This document shows positions 42,103 through 50,852 of a stretch of DNA of 64,000 bases, piece by piece. The translations under genes and the position numbers were made by a program. Every line of letters begins with the position of its first letter. Position 1 is the first letter of the stretch. The stretch comes from JBHYDC01 sp051861205 (GTDB taxonomy: Bacteria > Pseudomonadota > Alphaproteobacteria > Rhizobiales > Pleomorphomonadaceae), in assembly GCA_051861205.1 (NCBI GenBank), contig JBHYDC010000011.1, positions 62,001 to 126,000 of the forward strand, in the 5' to 3' direction. The notes beneath the pieces were generated by a model. It did no database searches. It was not told the DNA's origin and saw only the letters and a list, made by a program, of their open reading frames with translations.

Positions 42103-43173
42103 ATGCAAGGCACCAACGGGCTCACTTACCGCGACGCGGGCGTGGACATCGACGCCGGCAACCGCCTCGTCGACCGGATCAAGCCGCTCGTTAAAGCGAC
42201 GCGCCGCTTGGGCGCCGACGCGGACATCGGCGGCTTCGGCGGATTGTTCGACCTGAAGGCCTGCGGCTTCAAGGATCCCGTGCTGGTCGCGGCAAACGAC
42301 GGGGTGGGCACCAAGCTCCGGGTCGCGATCGAGGCGGATATTCACGACACCGTGGGCATCGATCTCGTTGCCATGAGCGTCAACGATCTCGTCGTTCAGG
42401 GCGCGGAACCCTTGTTCTTCCTGGACTATTTCGCCACCGGCGCGCTCTCGGTCGACACCGCGACCGCCGTCATCGCCGGCATCGCGGAAGGCTGCCGCAT
42501 CGCAGGCTGCGCCTTGATCGGCGGCGAAACGGCCGAAATGCCGGGCATGTATGCCGGCGGCGATTATGACCTCGCGGGCTTTGCCGTGGGCGCCGCCGAG
42601 CGCAGCGCGATCCTGCCGCACAAGGACATCGCGGCCGGCGACGTGGTGCTGGGTCTTGCCTCGTCGGGCGTTCACTCAAACGGCTATTCGCTGGTCCGCA
42701 AGATCGTGGAACGGTCGGGCCTTGCCTACACAGCACCCGCCCCTTTCGCCCCAGGAAAGACGCTCGGCGCGGCGCTTTTGGAGCCGACGCGCATCTATGT
42801 GAAAGCCGCCCTCGCCGCCCACCGCGAAACCGGCGCCGTGAAGGCGCTTGCCCACATCACCGGCGGCGGCTTCGTGGACAACATCCCCCGCGTGCTGCCC
42901 GCCGGCCTTTCGGCCCGCGTGGACCTCTCCGTGATCGCCCTGCCCCCCGTGTTCGCTTGGCTCGCCCGCGAAGGCGGACTGGATGAGGTGGAGATGGTGC
43001 GCACCTTCAACTGCGGCATCGGCATGATCGCCGTCGTCGCCGAATCAGATGCCGACGCCGTTAGCGCCGTTTTGATGCGCGAGGGCGAAACGGTCGTCCG
43101 CCTCGGCCGCTTGGAAGGCGACGAGGCCGGGCCGCGCACCCTTTTCGACGGCCATCTGCAACTTGGCGGCTAG
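42103..43173 (+). CDS. purM: Phosphoribosylformylglycinamidine cyclo-ligase
   Basis: 356 residues from the ATG at 42103; ATGs at 42079 and 42082 are alternatives with an equally loose ribosome site. It makes AIR from FGAM with ATP, the fifth step of purine synthesis. Family features: GLTYRDAGVDIDAGNRLVDR, GGFGGLFDLKACG, VAANDGVGTKLRVA, GCALIGGETAEMPGMY, GLASSGVHSNGYSL, and HITGGGFVDNIPRVLP. purN follows after 15 bases in the same direction. The 148-base spacer to the divergent phosphatidyltransferase gene should hold both promoters. Confidence 0.97.
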   Translation: MQGTNGLTYRDAGVDIDAGNRLVDRIKPLVKATRRLGADADIGGFGGLFDLKACGFKDPVLVAANDGVGTKLRVAIEADIHDTVGIDLVAMSVNDLVVQGAEPLFFLDYFATGALSVDTATAVIAGIAEGCRIAGCALIGGETAEMPGMYAGGDYDLAGFAVGAAERSAILPHKDIAAGDVVLGLASSGVHSNGYSLVRKIVERSGLAYTAPAPFAPGKTLGAALLEPTRIYVKAALAAHRETGAVKALAHITGGGFVDNIPRVLPAGLSARVDLSVIALPPVFAWLAREGGLDEVEMVRTFNCGIGMIAVVAESDADAVSAVLMREGETVVRLGRLEGDEAGPRTLFDGHLQLGG

Positions 43174-43188
43174 CGACGGCAGCGCGAC

Positions 43189-43839
43189 ATGACGAAGCTT
43201 CCCATCGGCATTCTCATTTCCGGTCGCGGCTCCAATATGGCCTCGCTCGTGAAAGCCTGCGCGGAGGCCGACTATCCGGCCGAAGTGGCGCTCGTTCTCT
43301 CGAACGTGCCGGATGCCCCGGGCCTGGATTTCGCGTGCGCCCACGGCATTCCCACCGCCACGATCAACCACAAACATTACCCGGACAAGGCCTCGTTCGA
43401 GCGCGCGATGACCCAAGTGCTCGAATCACATGGGGTCGACTTCGTCTGCCTCGCCGGGTTCATGCGCCTGCTCTCACCCGTTTTCATCGAGCATTGGCGC
43501 GACCGGTTGATCAACATCCACCCGTCGCTGCTCCCCGCCTACAAAGGGCTGCACACACACGAGCGCGCGCTGGCCGACGGCGTGAAGATCGCCGGGTGCA
43601 GCGTACATTTTGTGAGGTCCGAGGTGGACGCCGGCCCGATCATAGCGCAAGCCGCCGTGCCGGTTCTGCCGGGCGATACGCCGGAAACGCTATCGGCCCG
43701 CGTTCTCACCGCCGAACACCAACTCTATCCGCACGTATTGAAGCTTATTGCGAGCGGCGCGGCGCGGGTGGTGGATGGCCGCGTTGGGCTGAGCGCCGAA
43801 GCAGCGCGAGACGCCACGCTCATCGTCCCCGCGCCTTGA
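43189..43839 (+). CDS. purN: Phosphoribosylglycinamide formyltransferase
   Basis: 216 residues. Transfers a formyl group from 10-formyl-tetrahydrofolate to GAR, the third step of purine synthesis. Motifs: LPIGILISGRGSNMASLVKA at the N-terminus (phosphate loop), INIHPSLLPAYKGLHTH with the catalytic His, and GCSVHFVRSEVDAGPII with the catalytic Asp. Cotranscribed with purM. It converges on the TetR gene, ten bases between stops. Confidence 0.97.
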   Translation: MTKLPIGILISGRGSNMASLVKACAEADYPAEVALVLSNVPDAPGLDFACAHGIPTATINHKHYPDKASFERAMTQVLESHGVDFVCLAGFMRLLSPVFIEHWRDRLINIHPSLLPAYKGLHTHERALADGVKIAGCSVHFVRSEVDAGPIIAQAAVPVLPGDTPETLSARVLTAEHQLYPHVLKLIASGAARVVDGRVGLSAEAARDATLIVPAP

Positions 43840-43849
43840 TTCTAGCCCG

Positions 43850-44479
43850 TCAGGGCGTGCCGTAGACCGCCTCGATCATACTGTCGAGGGCTTTAGTGAC
43901 CCGGTCCCAGTCGGCATCCGTGGCAATCGCCAGACCGGCGAAAAGGCCGGTTGTCTCGCCCGCGGCGGCCAGATGGTGGATTGCCGCGATCAGTAGCGCG
44001 TTGACCGCCGGCGCGTCCAGCCCCGACGGAGCGACGAGGTCGCCCCGCATTTCCGCCATCCACGCCATCATCGCCCGCGTCCGCGCTTCGGAAAGGGGCG
44101 CAAGATTGCCATCGGAACCAGCAAGCTCCAGTCCCGCGATGCGACGCATCAGCGGGTCCGTTCGCAAGGCGCTCAATAAGCGGGCGGCAAGTTGGCGGAT
44201 AAGGGCTGCGTAGGTGCGCGGTCGCTCCTCTCCCGGCTCCGGCCGAAGCCGTTCGGTCCACCAGGACGCCAAAGCCGCGCCGAGCGCGGCCATGAGACCG
44301 TCCAGACCGCCGTAGTAACGGTAGATCAGCTGCTTGTCGCATCCGGCCCGGCGCGCCACGGCATTGATCCCGATGCCTGACGCCCCCTCCTCCACCAAGA
44401 GATCGCGCGCCGCTTCCAGGATCCGCCGTTCCGTCGCGTCTCGGTCGCGCGCACTCACCCCAGCCGTTGCCGAAGCCAT
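43850..44479 (-). CDS. TetR-family transcriptional regulator
   Basis: 209 residues from the ATG at 44479, with a perfect AAGGAGG site; the frame extends to 44530 over the operator DNA. The helix-turn-helix is at residues about 17-62 (TERRILEAARDLLVEEGASG, GINAVARRAGCDKQLIYRYY). The C-terminal ligand-binding part is helical and unassigned. Three 18-base palindromes upstream strongly suggest autoregulation and control of the divergent DUF4386 gene. The inducer is unknown. Confidence 0.94.
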   Translation of the reverse strand: MASATAGVSARDRDATERRILEAARDLLVEEGASGIGINAVARRAGCDKQLIYRYYGGLDGLMAALGAALASWWTERLRPEPGEERPRTYAALIRQLAARLLSALRTDPLMRRIAGLELAGSDGNLAPLSEARTRAMMAWMAEMRGDLVAPSGLDAPAVNALLIAAIHHLAAAGETTGLFAGLAIATDADWDRVTKALDSMIEAVYGTP

Positions 44480-44493
44480 GTTCGACCTCCTTA

Positions 44494-44590
44494 TGTCACT
44501 TGTCGGTGATAACCCTATAAGGCGCCGCACGCAAGGGGTTGACGCCTGTCACCGACCGGTGATAACTCGGAATATCACCAGACAGTGACA
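44494..44590. promoter_or_regulatory. Three copies of a palindromic operator between the TetR and DUF4386 genes
   Basis: Sites: 44494-44511 (tgtcacttgtcggtgata), 44547-44564 (tgtcaccgaccggtgata), and 44573-44590, which on the minus strand reads tgtcactgtctggtgata. All fit TGTCAC-N5-GGTGATA. The middle site sits in the spacer of a plausible plus-strand promoter (TTGACG at 44539-44544, -10 near 44561-44568), so binding would block transcription of the DUF4386 gene. The first site lies just upstream of the TetR ribosome site. Confidence 0.88.
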
Positions 44591-44604
44591 CAATGGAGGA
44601 CTAG

Positions 44605-45319
44605 ATGCATACCACCCGCCGGAGCCCATTGATTGGCCCCTCGGCTATCCTTTTCGCCGTCGTTTTCAACGTGCCCTACGCAATCCTCGCGGCGCGTTTC
44701 GACTACCCGGCCGTCCTGCGGCGCTCGACGAGCGAGGTGCTCGACCTCTTCGCCGCGGGAGGGCCGTCGCTAATCGTGACGTGGTATCTGATTGGTTTGG
44801 CCGCGCTTGCTTTCGTGCCGCTCAGCTTTGCGCTTGCCCTGTCACCGCAGCGGCTCTCAGTGACTCCCGGCCTTGCGATCGGCGCTGCGATTACCGGCGC
44901 GCTCGCGGGACTGACCCAGGCGATCGGCCTTTTTCGCTGGACTTTCGTGGTCCCCGCCCCTCGCCCGCAGTCACACAATGAGCCCATCCGGAGGGCCGGG
45001 ACATGCGATCACCGAGACGGCCTTCGACGTGATCCATGGCTACGGCGGCGTCGCCATCGGCGAACACCTCGGCCAGCTTCTGACGGCTCTGTTCGTGGCG
45101 ATGATCGCGGCCATGCAGGCTAGCGAAGGAGCGCGCTTCACATCGCTCGTGGGCTGGTCCACGGCTACCGCCATCGCGACAGGAACGATGGAGGGTTTTA
45201 GCATCAGTCTAGGCACGCCCACCGCGGCCTTCTCGATCGCGACGATCCTGGGCTTCCTGGGCCTGACGATCTGGCTGCTTGTCACCGGCGTCGATCTTTG
45301 GCGCAGGGCTGCCGCCTGA
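44605..45319 (+). pseudogene. DUF4386-type membrane protein gene, disrupted by one extra base
   Basis: The first frame (from the ATG at 44605 with a GGAGG site) gives membrane segments up to GLFRWTFVVPA and then turns into charged non-family sequence. The missing second half continues in the +1 frame (44978-45319): AFDVIHGYGGVAIGEHLGQL, then three more membrane helices. Removing one C from the run CCCC at 44957-44960 gives a continuous 237-residue DUF4386-like protein reading VVPALARSHTMSPSG across the join. Either the gene is broken or the base is a sequencing error. It is divergent from, and evidently regulated by, the TetR protein. Function of the family unknown. Confidence 0.8.
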
Positions 45320-45324
45320 TCGCC

Positions 45325-46143
45325 TCAGTCCTTGGCGACGCTGATATCCGGCGCGTCCACGGCCTTCATGCCGACGACATGATAGCCGCTATCCACATGG
45401 TGGATTTCGCCGGTCACGGCCCGCCCGAGATCTGAGAGCAGGTATAGCGCGCTATCGCCAACTTCTTCGATCGTCACGGTCCGGCGCAGCGGTGCGTTGT
45501 ATTCGTTCCACTTCAAGATGTAGCGGAAGTCGCCGATGCCGGAAGCCGCGAGCGTTTTGATCGGGCCGGCGGAAATCGCGTTCACGCGGATGTTCTTGGG
45601 GCCAAGATCGACTGCCAGATACTTCACGCTGGCTTCCAGCGCGGCCTTCGCGACGCCCATCACATTGTAATGCGGCATCACCTTTTCGGCGCCGTAATAG
45701 GTGAGCGTCACAAGCGAACCGCCCTCCGTCATCAGCCGCTCCGCGCGCTGCGCAACGGCGGTGAAGGAATAGGCCGAGATCAGCATCGTCTTGGTGAAGT
45801 TGTCAGCCGAGGTTTCGACGTAACGGCCGGTCAACTCGTCCTTGTCGGAGAAGGCGATTGCGTGGACCACGAAGTCGAGCCGGCCCCAGCGCTTTTCAAC
45901 CTCGGCGAAAACCGCATCGAGCGAAGCCGGGTCCGTCACATCGCAGTGGCCGACGACGATGCCGCCAAGCTCCTCGGCCAGCGGCTCAACGCGCTTGCGC
46001 AGCGCATCGCCCTGATAGGTGAACGCGAGTTCGGCGCCAGCCAAGCGAGCGGCCTTGGAGATACCCCAGGCGATCGACCGGTTGTTTGCGACTCCCATGA
46101 TCAGGCCGCGTTTGCCAGCCATCAACCCTTCGGTACCCGCCAT
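45325..46143 (-). CDS. fabI: Enoyl-[acyl-carrier-protein] reductase (NADH)
   Basis: 272 residues from the ATG at 46143 with an AGGAG site; the frame reaches 46164. It catalyses the last step of each fatty acid elongation cycle. The FabI variant of the short-chain dehydrogenase fold is clear: GLIMGVANNRSIAWGISKA for the nucleotide, HAIAFSDKDELTGRY, and the catalytic pair in YNVMGVAKAALEAS (Tyr-x6-Lys). SAGPIKTLAASGI is the substrate loop. Monocistronic by spacing. Confidence 0.97.
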   Translation of the reverse strand: MAGTEGLMAGKRGLIMGVANNRSIAWGISKAARLAGAELAFTYQGDALRKRVEPLAEELGGIVVGHCDVTDPASLDAVFAEVEKRWGRLDFVVHAIAFSDKDELTGRYVETSADNFTKTMLISAYSFTAVAQRAERLMTEGGSLVTLTYYGAEKVMPHYNVMGVAKAALEASVKYLAVDLGPKNIRVNAISAGPIKTLAASGIGDFRYILKWNEYNAPLRRTVTIEEVGDSALYLLSDLGRAVTGEIHHVDSGYHVVGMKAVDAPDISVAKD

Positions 46144-46464
46144 CGTCGTCTCCTGTTCTACCATCGTCGAGGGCCGGGGACGTATGGCACAGCCACTGCG
46201 ACAATGGCAAGCGAGCTATGCGACCGGCAGTCGCACTGCACCTCGTTATCCGATGAAGCGATACCGCTTTAACACCAAGCGGTTGAGCAACGACGCTAGC
46301 TTTTGCCGGCATTGTGAATCCGGGCTGTTAGATGCTTGGAAAACGAAAAGCGTGCCAAAATTGCACGGTCTGCGTTCCAATTCCGACCGCCGAACGACCC
46401 TCACCCGGTCTTGCTTACCGTGCAGCGCTCGACGCCGCGTTTCGCCAAGGCTACGGTCGTCCTC
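46144..46464. other. Spacer between fabI and the FAD-linked dehydrogenase gene
   Basis: Divergent promoter region for fabI and the D-2-hydroxyacid dehydrogenase gene. The plus-strand frame of the latter is open from 46336, but its first 43 codons carry no family sequence. Nothing else recognisable. Confidence 0.5.
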
Positions 46465-47898
46465 ATGACCGCCCGCATCACCCCCGATCTCATTGCCCGT
46501 TTTGCCGCCATTGTCGGGGACCGCCACGCGATCACGAACCCCGCCGATCAGGCGCGCTATCTCGTGGAATGGCGGGATCTTTTTCGCGGTGAAACACCGC
46601 TTGTCCTGCGCCCGGCGAGCACCGCCGAAGTTGCCGCCATCGTAACGCTGGCTGCTGAAACCGGCACGCCGATCGTTCCGCAGGGCGGCAATACCGGGCT
46701 TGTCGGCGGTCAGATCCCGGTGCCGGGCTCGGGCGAAGTCGTCGTGTCGCTGGAGCGCCTCAACGCCATCCGCGCCGCCGACCCGCTCGGTAACACGATC
46801 ACAGTGGAAGCCGGCGTCACGCTGGAGGCCGTCCACGCTGCCGCGACGGCGGTGGACAGGCTGTTCCCCCTCACCCTCGCCTCACAGGGTTCCTGCCGCA
46901 TCGGTGGAAACATTGCAACAAACGCCGGCGGAACCGCCGTTCTCGCCTATGGCAACACGCGCGATCTGGTCCTCGGCTTGGAAGTCGTGCTCGCCGACGG
47001 GCGGATTTGGAACGGCCTAAACGCCCTGCGCAAGGACAACGCAGGCTTTGACCTCAAACAGCTTTTCATCGGGTCGGAAGGCACGCTCGGCATCGTCACC
47101 GCTGCGGTGCTGAAGCTCTTCCCAAAGCCGTGCGAGGTCGCCGTTGCCATCGCCGGACTGCCCTCGGCGTCAGCAGCGCTTGCACTTCTCGGCCGGGCCA
47201 AGGATGCCGCCGGTTTCGGCTTGACGGGGTTCGAACTCATGGCCGGCCGTGCGATGGAGTTCGCCCTCCGCCATCTCGCCGGCGCCCGCCGCCCCACCAC
47301 CGAAGCGCACCCCTGGTACGCGCTGATGGAGATATCGTCTGGAACAGGCGATGGTTCCGCCCGCCGCATGCTGGAAACCGCCCTCGCCGCCTCGCTCGAA
47401 GCCAATGAAGCGAGCGATGCGGTCATCGCGGAAAGTCTCGCTCAAGCGGCCGGTTTCTGGCATCTGCGCCACGGCCTGTCCGAGATCCAAAAGTTTGAAG
47501 GCGGGTCGATCAAGCACGACGTATCGGTACCGCTCGCCCACCTCCCGGCCTTCCTGGATGAGGCGATCGCGGCGGTCGAAGCCGCATTCCCCGGCTGCCG
47601 TCCCGTCCCGTTCGGCCACATGGGCGATGGCAATATGCATTTCAACGTGAGCCAGCCGGTAGGCGCCGACAAGGCGGCCTATCTCGCTGAATGGGCGCGT
47701 ATGAACGCTGTCGTCCACGAGGTGGTGCTTCGCTATAGCGGCTCCATCACGGCAGAACACGGTGTCGGCCTGCTGAAGCGCGACCTCCTGGCCGCCACCA
47801 AGGACCAGGTGGATCTCGACCTGATGCAGCGCCTGAAATTTGCCCTGGATCCGGCCGGAATCTTGTCGCCGGGCCGTGTAATCACTCCTCGGCGGTGA
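46465..47898 (+). CDS. FAD-binding D-2-hydroxyacid dehydrogenase (D-2-hydroxyglutarate dehydrogenase-like)
   Basis: 477 residues from the ATG at 46465. An FAD-binding PCMH domain (about 35-215) contains VPQGGNTGLVGGQIPVPGSG, and LASQGSCRIGGNIATNAGGT. The C-terminal FAD-oxidase domain includes GGSIKHDVSVPL, PFGHMGDGNMHFN and ITAEHGVGLLKRDLL, whose histidines bind metal and substrate in D-2HGDH and D-lactate dehydrogenases. It oxidises a D-2-hydroxyacid and passes electrons to a carrier; D-2-hydroxyglutarate is the best guess. Its end overlaps the convergent gene by 17 bases. Confidence 0.93.
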   Translation: MTARITPDLIARFAAIVGDRHAITNPADQARYLVEWRDLFRGETPLVLRPASTAEVAAIVTLAAETGTPIVPQGGNTGLVGGQIPVPGSGEVVVSLERLNAIRAADPLGNTITVEAGVTLEAVHAAATAVDRLFPLTLASQGSCRIGGNIATNAGGTAVLAYGNTRDLVLGLEVVLADGRIWNGLNALRKDNAGFDLKQLFIGSEGTLGIVTAAVLKLFPKPCEVAVAIAGLPSASAALALLGRAKDAAGFGLTGFELMAGRAMEFALRHLAGARRPTTEAHPWYALMEISSGTGDGSARRMLETALAASLEANEASDAVIAESLAQAAGFWHLRHGLSEIQKFEGGSIKHDVSVPLAHLPAFLDEAIAAVEAAFPGCRPVPFGHMGDGNMHFNVSQPVGADKAAYLAEWARMNAVVHEVVLRYSGSITAEHGVGLLKRDLLAATKDQVDLDLMQRLKFALDPAGILSPGRVITPRR

Positions 47899-48577
47899 AG
47901 TTTATCCACCGGCCGTCCACAGCGATTTCCACACGATAGAACATGTATTCTCCCACCGATTGCATCATCTCGAATTCGCCCCCGGTGATGATGCGGAAGA
48001 GTTCGACCATCTGGCGCGGATCAAGCTTGTCCGGCGGATAGCCGGCGAAATAGGGCCACACGAAGCGTTCGCGCGGGGTGCCCTCGTCAACCCGCACCCA
48101 CCCGGCATCCAGCACGTCGAGCATGATCGCAAGCACTTCCCGCCCGGACTCGTCGCCGGAAATCGAGGCGAGAATGTCGATCGGATCGCCGTCTTCGAGC
48201 GCGGAAAAACGGGGCGGCGGATCGAACACCTGGATGATCGGCCGCAGCGCCTCTAGCTCTCCGGATTTCGCGGCTGCGATAATGGCCTCGCGGGTTTGCC
48301 GGACCACGGACGGCAACTGCGCGGGATCATAGTGGATCGGCGGCAAAGGCCCGGCGAAATCCGCATCGCCGGGCAAGTCCGGATTGTTGCCCAGAAGCGA
48401 GGGATCCGATGGCAAGGTGAGCGAAGGGCCGTCGCCGGGCCTCATCGGAGAATCAACCCCATCGTCGGGCGCCGGACCGGCGATCACGAGTTGCGGTGCG
48501 TGCCCATCGTTCGCAAACGCGGGCGCGAGCGACAGGACGGCTCCCATAACGACCGCCGCGAACCAACCTGATCGCAT
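47882..48577 (-). CDS. Conserved secreted protein of unknown function
   Basis: 231 residues from the ATG at 48577 (protein start MRSGWFAAVV); 48616 is an upstream alternative. A signal peptide ends at AFA-ND. A Pro/Asp/Gly-rich linker (residues about 30-75) precedes a folded domain with REAIIAAAKSGELEALRPII, WPYFAGYPPDKLDPRQMVEL and FYRVEIAVDGRWINFTAEE. I know similar proteins from Hyphomicrobiales annotated as hypothetical. Periplasmic. Its 3' end overlaps the convergent dehydrogenase gene. Confidence 0.85.
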   Translation of the reverse strand: MRSGWFAAVVMGAVLSLAPAFANDGHAPQLVIAGPAPDDGVDSPMRPGDGPSLTLPSDPSLLGNNPDLPGDADFAGPLPPIHYDPAQLPSVVRQTREAIIAAAKSGELEALRPIIQVFDPPPRFSALEDGDPIDILASISGDESGREVLAIMLDVLDAGWVRVDEGTPRERFVWPYFAGYPPDKLDPRQMVELFRIITGGEFEMMQSVGEYMFYRVEIAVDGRWINFTAEE

Positions 48578-48832
48578 CGTGCACCCCAGCCCCAATCGGT
48601 GATCTTCTGATCGCATGGCATCCCATGCCGAATCGATGATAGCCAGTTTAGAGGTTGGACAATCCAGCAGAAATTCATGTCAGGTCTGCATAATCGCGTT
48701 AGACCTTAGCTACCCCCTGCTTCACCGACGCAGGGCGACATCCCGGCCAAGCTTCATCGCCCATCAGTCATACGGAAAAACGAGCATCCGTTTTATGCCA
48801 CACGTTCAGGCTGTGGAGAGGTCGTTCTAGAC

Positions 48833-49474
48833 ATGAACTTCGCGATCTTGTTCGTAACCGGCATGGCGATAGGCCTGATCATGGCAATTCCCGTTGGCCC
48901 GGTGAACCTGCTCGCCATCTCCCGCACACTTCGGCACGGCTTCGTCGCGGGCTTCGTGGCCGGTCTCGGGGGTATGGTGGCCGATGTGGTGTTCGCCGCT
49001 TTTACGGCCTTCAGCGTCACCACGGTCATTAATTTAATGGAGGGCCATGAACGGCCGATCCAATTTGTCGGCGGCCTGCTGCTCCTCGCCATGGGTGTAG
49101 CTGTGATGCGAGCCCAACCGCATCTGGCCGACACATCCGGCGCCTCCACTGGTGGCGTTCTGCGCGGCGGCGTGTCCGGCTTTCTGATGACGATCACGAA
49201 CCCAGGCGCGGCTTTGGCCATGGTCGCCCTATTTGGCAGTCTCGGCAAGATCGAGAACCTGAACGGCGATAACGCCTCAGCGCTCGTCGTCGTAGCCGGC
49301 GTGGCGGCCGGCTCCACCGCGTGGTGGTTCATCCTCGCCACCATGGTCGGGCGTCTGCGCGAACGCATGAACGACCGGTGGCTGCAGGGCATCAACCGGG
49401 CTGCCGGTTTGGTCCTTATCGTATTCGGCGCCGCTCTGATTACAGGGCTGGCGCTCGGCATCAAGATCGTCTGA
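48833..49474 (+). CDS. LysE-family exporter
   Basis: 213 residues and about six membrane segments. The family opening GLIMAIPVGPVNLLAISRTL is present (PxGPxx motif), then ITNPGAALAMVALFG in the middle. Members export amino acids such as lysine, threonine or homoserine lactones. The substrate cannot be told. A ribosome site GGAGAGG lies upstream of the ATG. Probably monocistronic. Confidence 0.92.
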   Translation: MNFAILFVTGMAIGLIMAIPVGPVNLLAISRTLRHGFVAGFVAGLGGMVADVVFAAFTAFSVTTVINLMEGHERPIQFVGGLLLLAMGVAVMRAQPHLADTSGASTGGVLRGGVSGFLMTITNPGAALAMVALFGSLGKIENLNGDNASALVVVAGVAAGSTAWWFILATMVGRLRERMNDRWLQGINRAAGLVLIVFGAALITGLALGIKIV

Positions 49475-49497
49475 CGTGCGCCGCTTGCGCGGATGCG

Positions 49498-49767
49498 CTA
49501 CTGGATCGTGCGGTTGAGGGTATAGCCGCCGGTCGAGATTTTATCGGGAAGGTCGGAGACGAGACGCGCCACGCTCTCCTCGCCGAAACAATCGACCAGC
49601 GTGGTCAAAGCGGCAAACAGCGCCGCATGGGCCACCGCGTCCGCCGGCACACCATCGGCTTCCGCGTCGTCGAAGGCGCGTTCGAGAAGCGTGAGCGCAC
49701 GCCGCTTCACGGTGTCGGCGCCCGGTATCTCAACCGGGTCCAGCAACTCGTCCCGCATATCCGTCAT
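49498..49767 (-). CDS. Small helical protein of unknown function
   Basis: 89 residues, starting MTDMRDELLDPVEIPGADTV, with an AGGAA site before the ATG. It is all-helical in appearance (KRRALTLLERAFDDAEADG, AVAHAALFAALTTLVDCFGE), cytoplasmic, no signal. I believe similar proteins exist widely in Hyphomicrobiales but know no function. It converges on the LysE gene. Confidence 0.82.
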   Translation of the reverse strand: MTDMRDELLDPVEIPGADTVKRRALTLLERAFDDAEADGVPADAVAHAALFAALTTLVDCFGEESVARLVSDLPDKISTGGYTLNRTIQ

Positions 49768-49902
49768 GATCGGTTCCTAACCACCACCGGAACGACTCGG
49801 CGGGTCTGCTTTCAATGTCATTCGTTGAAACGACACTAGCACCAGAGTGCCTGAGCGCAATCCGATCCCTAAGACAGCGTTAACATCTTCGTCTAAAAAT
49901 GG

Positions 49903-50334
49903 TTAATCCGTGGGCGAGAGTAACCCCGAAGCTGCACCCACCGGCGGCAGTCCGCCGGAGCCGAACCGCTCATCGATACGGTTGGCGATTTCGGCGCCTT
50001 CAGTGAGGTATTGTTTCAGCACGGACCGTGTCTGGTCGCTGCAAGTTCGGTGGATGGAGGCGAAAGTGCGGTAGCCCCGGTTGTATCGATCCACCGTGCG
50101 CCGCCGCTCATCCTCCGACATCGCCTGCGCTGCGATCAGCGCCGCCATCTTCGCCCGCCAAGGGCCGTCGACGCCGGGATCGCAGAGCAAATCCAGATAG
50201 GCCACAGCCCCGACGATCTCGGAAAAGCGCATCAGATCCGACTCGAACGGAGGCGGATTATCCGCCGCTCTCACCGTCTGCGTTGCAAAAAGCGCGGCGA
50301 TCGCAGCCAATGCCAATCTTATCCTCGTCCTCAC
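49903..50334 (-). CDS. TIGR02301-family secreted protein
   Basis: 143 residues if started at the GTG at 50334, which gives a normal signal peptide (RTRIRLALAAIAALFATQTV). An ATG at 50406 overlaps the NUDIX stop (ATGA) and adds 24 residues; translational coupling makes it possible. The mature core has GAVAYLDLLCDPG, WRAKMAALIAAQAMSEDERR and RGYRTFASIHRTCS, the conserved TIGR02301 pattern with two cysteines. Family of unknown function in Hyphomicrobiales, often beside a NUDIX gene, as here. Confidence 0.88.
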   Translation of the reverse strand: MRTRIRLALAAIAALFATQTVRAADNPPPFESDLMRFSEIVGAVAYLDLLCDPGVDGPWRAKMAALIAAQAMSEDERRRTVDRYNRGYRTFASIHRTCSDQTRSVLKQYLTEGAEIANRIDERFGSGGLPPVGAASGLLSPTD

Positions 50335-50402
50335 GGCGAACTCACTTAGGTTGAGTGCAATAAAGGGCCGAAACCGCAGCCCAATCCAACAATGCACCCT
50401 AT

Positions 50403-50852
50403 TCATGGCGCGACGTTGGCGATCATCGCCCGCGTTACCGAAACGAAATGCGCCAGCCGATCCGTCGTTTGAAAAGCCGCCAGCGTTTCCGAGTCCACAA
50501 ACCGGGCCTCCGCCGCATCCGAAGCAGCCACCGGTTCGCCGCCGCCAACCACAATCGCGGCATGGACGAGCAAAACGTGATGCCCGGTCAACGCACCCAC
50601 GTCCGACCGCAAAATGATTTCATGCACGATCGGAGTGCCGACCAGCCGCACGGTGAGCCCGGTTTCCTCCATCGCCTCGCGCCGCGCAGCATCCGCCACC
50701 GTTTCGCCGGCCTCCACCCCGCCGCCGGGGAACGTCCATAGGCCCGCGAGCGGTGGATTAGCGCGGCGAATCAGCAGCACGCGACGATCACGCCAGATGC
50801 CGATGCTCACGGCAAGACGCGGTTGAGGACCGGCTATCGCGGCGGCCGTCAT
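50403..50852 (-). CDS. NUDIX hydrolase
   Basis: 149 residues. The NUDIX box is complete at about residues 44-66: GGVEAGETVADAARREAMEE, then TGL. It resembles the ADP-ribose pyrophosphatase / MutT-like group (start RLAVSIGIWRDRRVLLIRRA). It hydrolyses a nucleoside diphosphate linked to another moiety; the substrate is unknown. Its ATG overlaps the stop of the upstream gene, and its stop is adjacent to the possible coupled start of the TIGR02301 gene. Confidence 0.93.
   Translation of the reverse strand: MTAAAIAGPQPRLAVSIGIWRDRRVLLIRRANPPLAGLWTFPGGGVEAGETVADAARREAMEETGLTVRLVGTPIVHEIILRSDVGALTGHHVLLVHAAIVVGGGEPVAASDAAEARFVDSETLAAFQTTDRLAHFVSVTRAMIANVAP

Noticed and set aside
42014..42675. Upstream part of the 806-codon minus-strand frame that includes the PerM-like transporter
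   Set aside because: It runs antisense through purM and over the phosphatidyltransferase gene in another frame; its translation is Arg/Ala/His-rich with no family pattern. The real gene starts near 41376.
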